This document shows, piece by piece, positions 14,101 to 17,974 of a stretch of 17,974 nucleotides of DNA. The notes beneath the pieces were generated by a model. It did not search any database. It saw nothing but the letters and a program-made list of their open reading frames with translations, and was not told the origin of the DNA. The translations under genes were made by a program, and so were the position numbers. Each line of letters begins with the position of its first letter. Position 1 is the first letter of the stretch. Origin of the DNA: an uncultured Bacteroides sp. (GTDB lineage: Bacteria; Bacteroidota; Bacteroidia; Bacteroidales; Bacteroidaceae); NCBI GenBank assembly GCA_900551645.1, contig URWP01000031.1, positions 1 through 17,974 on the forward strand, written 5' to 3'.

Positions 14101-15633
14101 TCCATTGAAGATTTGGCGCAGTTGATCTTTGACTTGAAGAACGTAAACCCCAAAGCGAAAATCAGCGTAAAACTGGTAGCAGAGAGCGGTGTAGGTACCA
14201 TTGCTGCCGGTGTAGCCAAAGCGAAAGCCGATCTGATTGTCATATCAGGTGCCGAAGGCGGTACAGGAGCTTCTCCGGCTTCTTCCATGCGATATGCCGG
14301 CATCTCTCCGGAAATCGGGCTGAGCGAAACTCAACAGACACTGGTACTAAACGGTCTGCGCGGACAAGTACGCCTACAAACCGACGGACAGATAAAAACC
14401 GGTCACGACATTATCAGCATGGCCCTGTTGGGAGCCGAGGAATTCGGTTTCGGAACGACTGTCCTGATTGTACTGGGATGTGTCATGATGCGTAAATGTC
14501 ATACCAACACATGTCCGGTGGGGGTAGCTACTCAAGACCCGCAATTGCGAGAACATTTCCGCGGACATTACCAATATGTAGTGAACTACTTCCAGTTCCT
14601 GGCTCAGGAAGTCCGAGAATACCTGGCCGAAATGGGATTCACCCGTCTGGAAGATATCGTGGGACGCACTGATCTGATTGAGCTGAAACCTCAACAACCA
14701 GGGACGAAAGCCTCTCTGCTTGATTTCAGCCGCATGCTGCATAAAGTAGACAGCAAAGCCGCAATCCACAACGTAACAGACCAGATACATGAAATCAGCC
14801 AGGTGAAGGATGTAGCCATGATAGCAGCCTGTCAGGAAGCCTTGGAAAACGGTAAGGAAGTATCGTTAGAATATGCCATCGCCAATACAGACCGTTCCGT
14901 AGGAGCCATGTTATCCGGAGCTGTTGCCGCCAAGTACGGAAATGCCGGATTACCGGAACAGACCATTAACGTGAAGTTCAAAGGATCTGCCGGACAGAGT
15001 TTCGGTGCATTCCTGGCTCATGGTATCAGTTTCAGACTGGAAGGTGAAGCCAATGACTATTTAGGAAAAGGATTGAGTGGTGGACGCATTTCCGTACAAC
15101 CTCCGGTCCGTTCCAACTTCGAAGCAGAGAAAAATACAATTGCAGGAAACACCTTGTTATACGGTGCTACTAGTGGAGAAGTATATATCAACGGTCGGGT
15201 AGGCGAACGATTCTCTGTACGTAACTCAGGCGCTATCGCCGTTGTAGAAGGAGTAGGTGACCATTGTTGTGAATATATGACAGGAGGCCGTGTAGTCGTA
15301 TTGGGAGAAACCGGACGAAACTTCGCTGCCGGTATGAGTGGCGGTGTAGCTTATGTCTGGGACAAGAACCATAACTTCGATTATTTCTGCAATATGGAAA
15401 TGGTAGAACTTTCCTTGCTGGAAGACAGTACTGCACGCAAGGAACTGCACGAACTGATTCGTCAACACTATCTCTACACCGGTTCTCAACTAGCCCGTAC
15501 TATGCTCGACAACTGGAACCGCTACATCGATGAGTTTATCCAGGTAACTCCGATTGAATACAAGCGCGTACTGGCCGAAGAACAGATGCGGAAACTACAA
15601 CAGAAGATTGCCGAAGTACAGAGAGATTATTAA
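11110..15633 (+). CDS. gltB: glutamate synthase large (alpha) subunit
   Basis: Large subunit of NADPH-dependent glutamate synthase, which turns glutamine and 2-oxoglutarate into two glutamates. It has 1507 residues, the normal size. The precursor has a 33-residue leader before Cys34 in NEHDACGVGM, which becomes the N-terminal nucleophile after cleavage. Domains: class II glutamine amidotransferase (34 to about 430, with RFSTNTFPTW and LAHNGEINT), a central domain (about 480-780), the FMN-binding synthase barrel (about 820-1200, with SGAEGGTGA at 1046-1054), and the C-terminal beta-helix rich in Gly-x-x-Gly turns (about 1260-1470). The 3Fe-4S cysteines are Cys1124, Cys1130 and Cys1135 with the family spacing C-x5-C-x4-C. 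gltD follows by 25 nt, so the two are co-transcribed. No Shine-Dalgarno sequence precedes the ATG; the start is set by the leader length and the Cys34 motif. Confidence 0.98.
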   Translation: MKENLFINPTSIYPTQHVPSSEGLYSPENEHDACGVGMIVDIHGNKSHELVDQALRVLENMKHRGAEGADNKTGDGAGIMLQIPHEFILLQGIPVPEKGKYGTGLIFLPKDEEEQKHILSILIEEVEREGLTLMHLRNVPVNSSILGKDALATEPDIKQVFITGASDTANLERTLYIIRKRIEKRIQHKDFYIVSLSSKNIVYKGMLSSMQVREYFPDLTQPYFTSGLAVVHSRFSTNTFPTWSLAQPFRLLAHNGEINTIRGNRAWMEARESVLSTPALGNIKDIRPIIQPNMSDSASLDNVLEFFVMSGLSLPHAMAMLVPESFNDKNPISEDLKAFYEYHSILMEPWDGPAALLFSDGRYAGGMLDRNGLRPARYLITKNDIMVVASEAGVISFEPGDIKEKGRLQPGKILLVDTQEGKIYYDGELKEQLATAKPYRQWLSTNRIELDTLRSGRKVQNKVENHDRMLRTFGFTREDIERTITPMCNNGSEPTASMGNDTPLAVLSDKPQLLFNYFRQQFAQVTNPAIDPIREELVMSLTEYIGAVGMNILVPNESHCKMVRLPHPVLNNTQLDILCNIRYKGFNTVKLPMLFEVGRGKVGLQDALNQLCKKAEESVNDGVNYIILSDRGIDAEHAAIPSLLAVSAVHHHLISVQKRVQTALIVESGEIREVMHAALLLGYGASAICPYMVFSILDDLVAKGDIQMNYETAEKNYIKAIRKGLYKIMSKMGISTIRSYRGAKIFEAVGLSEELLNAYFGTSTSSIGGIRLEEIAKDYIAFHDAGFIPKEVPDLLPNIGQFSFRKDGEKHAWNPETIAALQLATRLGSYKKFKEFTHLVDDKESPIFLRDFFRFKRNPIPIDQVEPVENIVKHFVTGAMSFGAISKEAHEALALAMNKLGSRSNTGEGGEDSDRFHETFDGISLSSKTKQIASGRFGVTTEYLVNAEEIQIKVAQGAKPGEGGQLPGFKVNEIIAKTRHSIPGISLISPPPHHDIYSIEDLAQLIFDLKNVNPKAKISVKLVAESGVGTIAAGVAKAKADLIVISGAEGGTGASPASSMRYAGISPEIGLSETQQTLVLNGLRGQVRLQTDGQIKTGHDIISMALLGAEEFGFGTTVLIVLGCVMMRKCHTNTCPVGVATQDPQLREHFRGHYQYVVNYFQFLAQEVREYLAEMGFTRLEDIVGRTDLIELKPQQPGTKASLLDFSRMLHKVDSKAAIHNVTDQIHEISQVKDVAMIAACQEALENGKEVSLEYAIANTDRSVGAMLSGAVAAKYGNAGLPEQTINVKFKGSAGQSFGAFLAHGISFRLEGEANDYLGKGLSGGRISVQPPVRSNFEAEKNTIAGNTLLYGATSGEVYINGRVGERFSVRNSGAIAVVEGVGDHCCEYMTGGRVVVLGETGRNFAAGMSGGVAYVWDKNHNFDYFCNMEMVELSLLEDSTARKELHELIRQHYLYTGSQLARTMLDNWNRYIDEFIQVTPIEYKRVLAEEQMRKLQQKIAEVQRDY

Positions 15634-15658
15634 TTATAACCAATAGAAAATAAGCATT

Positions 15659-17002
15659 ATGGGAAATCCCAAAGCATTCCTTACTATACCGCGCCAGGAG
15701 GCAGGATACCGCCCGGTGCACGACCGCATCGCCGATTTTGGTGAAGTGGAACAGACGCTGAACGTCAGCGATCGCAGACTACAGGCTTCGCGTTGCATGG
15801 ACTGTGGCGTACCTTTCTGCCACTGGGCCTGTCCGCTAGGCAACCGTCCGCCAGAGTTTCAGGACGCAGTTTTCCGCGGACGCTGGAAAGAAGCCTACGA
15901 GATATTGAGTCAGACCAACGATTTTCCTGAATTTACCGGACGTATCTGCCCTGCCCTCTGTGAAAAATCGTGTGTACTGAAACTGAGTATGGACGCTCCT
16001 GTCACTATCCGTGAAGATGAGTGTGCAGTCATCGAAACAGCCTTTCAAGAAGGTTATGTACAACCCCGTCAGTACGAACGAAACGGAAAGAAAGTAGCAG
16101 TCATCGGTTCCGGTCCTACCGGGCTGGCTGCTGCTAATCAGCTGAATCAGAAAGGCTACGAAGTTACCGTTTTCGAGAAACAGGAATATGTAGGCGGATT
16201 ATTGAGATTCGGCATTCCAAATTTCAAGCTGCAAAAAGGCATCATTAATCGTCGTATCCAGGTCATGGAAACTGAAGGTATCGTTTTCCAAACGAACGCT
16301 GACATTGACCTGAATCACCTGCCGGAAGGATTTGACGCTTACTGTATCTGCACAGGAACTCCTGAAGCCCGCGACCTGAAGATTCCAGGACGTGACCTGA
16401 AAGGAATTCATTTCGCCATGGAAATGCTTGCCCAGCAAAACCGGGTATTGGCCGGACAGACATTCAGCAAAGAAGAACGAATCAGTGCCAAAGGCAAACA
16501 TGTATTGGTCATTGGGGGTGGAGATACGGGAAGCGACTGCATCGGTACCAGCAACCGTCAGGGAGCTGTCAGTGTCACTCAGATAGAAATCATGCCCAAA
16601 CCGCCGGTTGGTCAAAATCCGGCAACACCGTGGCCACAATGGCCCGTAGTACTGAAAACCAGTTCCAGTCATGAAGAAGGCTGCGAACGCCGTTGGAGCC
16701 TCACTTCCAATCAGTTCATTGGAGAAAACGGACATGTTACCGGTGTAGAAGTGGAAGAGGTAGAATGGGTACCGAATCCTGAAGGCGGACGTCCCATCAT
16801 GAGACCTACCGGTAAGAAAGAAATCCTGAAAGCGGATCTCGTCCTGCTGGCCATGGGATTTCTGAAACCCGAACATCCTGCCTATGCCGAGAACGTGTTC
16901 CTGGCCGGTGATGCAGCTACAGGAGCCAGTCTGGTAGTGAAGTGTATTGCCGGTGGACGTAAAGCCGCCGCAGATATTGATGCCTACCTGACCGGCAAAT
17001 AA
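15659..17002 (+). CDS. gltD: glutamate synthase small (beta) subunit
   Basis: FAD-dependent subunit of 447 residues that takes electrons from NADPH and passes them through 4Fe-4S clusters to the FMN of GltB. The N-terminal ferredoxin-like domain has Cys46-x2-Cys49-x4-Cys54-x3-Cys58 and a second group at Cys97, Cys101 and Cys105 (GRICPALCEKSC). The FAD-binding motif VAVIGSGPTGLAAA starts at 146 and the NADPH-binding motif VLVIGGGDTGSDCIG at 282. The C-terminal GDAATGASLVVKCIAGGRKAA closes the FAD site. It lies 25 nt after gltB. A small inverted repeat GGCAA/TTGCC straddles the stop codon. Confidence 0.97.
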   Translation: MGNPKAFLTIPRQEAGYRPVHDRIADFGEVEQTLNVSDRRLQASRCMDCGVPFCHWACPLGNRPPEFQDAVFRGRWKEAYEILSQTNDFPEFTGRICPALCEKSCVLKLSMDAPVTIREDECAVIETAFQEGYVQPRQYERNGKKVAVIGSGPTGLAAANQLNQKGYEVTVFEKQEYVGGLLRFGIPNFKLQKGIINRRIQVMETEGIVFQTNADIDLNHLPEGFDAYCICTGTPEARDLKIPGRDLKGIHFAMEMLAQQNRVLAGQTFSKEERISAKGKHVLVIGGGDTGSDCIGTSNRQGAVSVTQIEIMPKPPVGQNPATPWPQWPVVLKTSSSHEEGCERRWSLTSNQFIGENGHVTGVEVEEVEWVPNPEGGRPIMRPTGKKEILKADLVLLAMGFLKPEHPAYAENVFLAGDAATGASLVVKCIAGGRKAAADIDAYLTGK

Positions 17003-17024
17003 TTGCCAACCGGCTGCTCTCATA

Positions 17025-17048
17025 TTGTCCCGACTCCGGCCGGGACAA
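17025..17048 (+). promoter_or_regulatory. intercistronic hairpin, gltD to asnB gap
   Basis: TTGTCCCG (17025-17032) and CGGGACAA (17041-17048) form a perfect 8-bp GC-rich stem with an 8-nt loop in the 85-nt gap. No T-run follows (ACTACATACA), so full termination is unlikely. It may protect the gltBD message or partly attenuate asnB. Confidence 0.55.
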
Positions 17049-17087
17049 ACTACATACAAATTACAACAACTTTTAAACGATACAACT

Positions 17088-17974
17088 ATGTGTGGAATAG
17101 CAGCGATATTCAAGATAAAAGAACAAACTCAGGAATTACGTAAGAAAGCTTTGGAAATGGCCAAGAAAATCCGCCATCGTGGTCCCGACTGGAGCGGTAT
17201 CTATTGCGGAGGCTCAGCTATCCTGGCCCATGAACGACTCTCAATTGTCGACCCTCAAAGCGGAGGACAACCCCTGTATTCTCCAGACAAAAAACAGATT
17301 CTGGCTGTCAACGGGGAAATCTACAACCACCGGGAAATCCGAGAACGCTTTAAAGGACGGTATGAATTCCAGACCGGCAGCGACTGTGAAGTCATTCTGG
17401 CTCTTTACCGCGAAAAAGGAACTGATTTTCTGGAAGACCTGAGCGGTATCTTCGCATTTGCCCTCTACGATGAAGAAAAGGATGACTTTTTGATCGCACG
17501 AGATCCGATTGGCGTAATTCCTCTCTATATCGGCCGTGATAAGGAAGGCAAAATATACTGTGCCAGCGAACTGAAAGCTTTGGAAGGTTTCTGCGATTCT
17601 TATGAACCTTTTCTACCCGGACATTGTTATATAGGCAGCGAAGGTGTGATGAAACGCTGGTATACACGCGACTGGATGAAGTATGACGAATCTCTTCCGG
17701 AAACCGTTTCCTCAGAGACATACCAACAAGAGGTTACAGCCGTACACGATGCGCTGGAAGATGCCGTTCGCCGCCAACTGATGAGCGACGTACCTTACGG
17801 AGTATTGCTGTCAGGCGGTCTGGACAGTTCGGTCATCTCAGCCATCGCCAAACAGTTCGCTGCCAAACGTATCGAGACAGACGGACAGAAAGATGCCTGG
17901 TGGCCACAACTTCACTCATTTGCCGTCGGCCTGGAAGGCTCACCCGACTTGGCCAAAGCACGTGAAGTAGCCGA
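17088..17974 (+). CDS. asnB: glutamine-hydrolysing asparagine synthetase, N-terminal part
   Basis: First 295 codons of a gene that leaves the right edge; the family is about 555 residues. The enzyme makes asparagine from aspartate, ATP and glutamine nitrogen. Starting at ATG 17088, Cys2 is the amidotransferase nucleophile after Met removal. RHRGPDWSGIY (29-39), NGEIYNH (75-81) and TGSDCE (96-101) form the glutaminase site. The ATP-pyrophosphatase loop SGGLDSS is at 242-248. The match to E. coli AsnB is close throughout, including AWWPQLHSFAVGL (270-282). It lies 85 nt after gltD on the same strand, so it probably belongs to the same nitrogen-assimilation operon, with a hairpin in the gap. Confidence 0.97.
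   Translation, partial: MCGIAAIFKIKEQTQELRKKALEMAKKIRHRGPDWSGIYCGGSAILAHERLSIVDPQSGGQPLYSPDKKQILAVNGEIYNHREIRERFKGRYEFQTGSDCEVILALYREKGTDFLEDLSGIFAFALYDEEKDDFLIARDPIGVIPLYIGRDKEGKIYCASELKALEGFCDSYEPFLPGHCYIGSEGVMKRWYTRDWMKYDESLPETVSSETYQQEVTAVHDALEDAVRRQLMSDVPYGVLLSGGLDSSVISAIAKQFAAKRIETDGQKDAWWPQLHSFAVGLEGSPDLAKAREVA

Noticed and set aside
16199..17113. Long open frame on the minus strand opposite gltD
   Set aside because: It mirrors gltD codon for codon, its translation is rich in Cys, Ser and Phe with no domain, and gltD is unmistakable on the other strand.
1..17974. CRISPR array, insertion sequence, phage or tRNA
   Set aside because: No spaced direct repeats, transposase or integrase motifs, terminal inverted repeats with target duplication, or cloverleaf were seen on either strand.

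Overview
The window looks like a chromosomal segment of a gut Bacteroidota, most likely Bacteroides or Phocaeicola. The support is a large outer-membrane barrel beside a GH32 lipoprotein, a secreted modular GH2 enzyme, Bacteroidota-type -7 boxes (TAnnTTTG) ahead of several genes, and very few Shine-Dalgarno sequences. I cannot place the species. The layout is ordinary for such a genome. I found no mobile element, phage gene, CRISPR array, rRNA or tRNA.

Positions 1-9815 are all minus strand, read right to left. First is ddh (meso-diaminopimelate dehydrogenase), ending in a hairpin. Next come an isolated secreted GH2 beta-galactosidase-type enzyme and lgt (lipoprotein diacylglyceryl transferase), the latter closed by a textbook intrinsic terminator. 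Last is a three-gene sugar operon: a TonB-dependent-receptor-like barrel, a GH32 lipoprotein (fructan/sucrose hydrolase family) and the start of an MFS sugar permease. These three suggest a linear route of outer-membrane entry, hydrolysis outside the cytoplasm and inner-membrane monosaccharide uptake, with no SusD partner between the genes. Both gaps in this operon hold hairpins without a U-run.

Transcription diverges at 9816-9983. The ddh promoter there carries a 17-bp palindrome at its predicted start site. Rightward lies ruvA (Holliday-junction helicase subunit), then 529 bp without a gene, then a nitrogen-assimilation cluster: gltB and gltD (two subunits of glutamate synthase) and the first half of asnB (glutamine-dependent asparagine synthetase). 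The non-coding stretch before gltB holds a hairpin and several small palindromes near a good -7 box.

Nothing here is a clearly new system. The points most worth a second look are the SusD-less barrel/GH32/MFS operon with its intercistronic hairpins, the repeat cluster upstream of it, the ddh palindrome, and a hairpin after ruvA whose mismatches become G-U pairs only in a minus-sense RNA.
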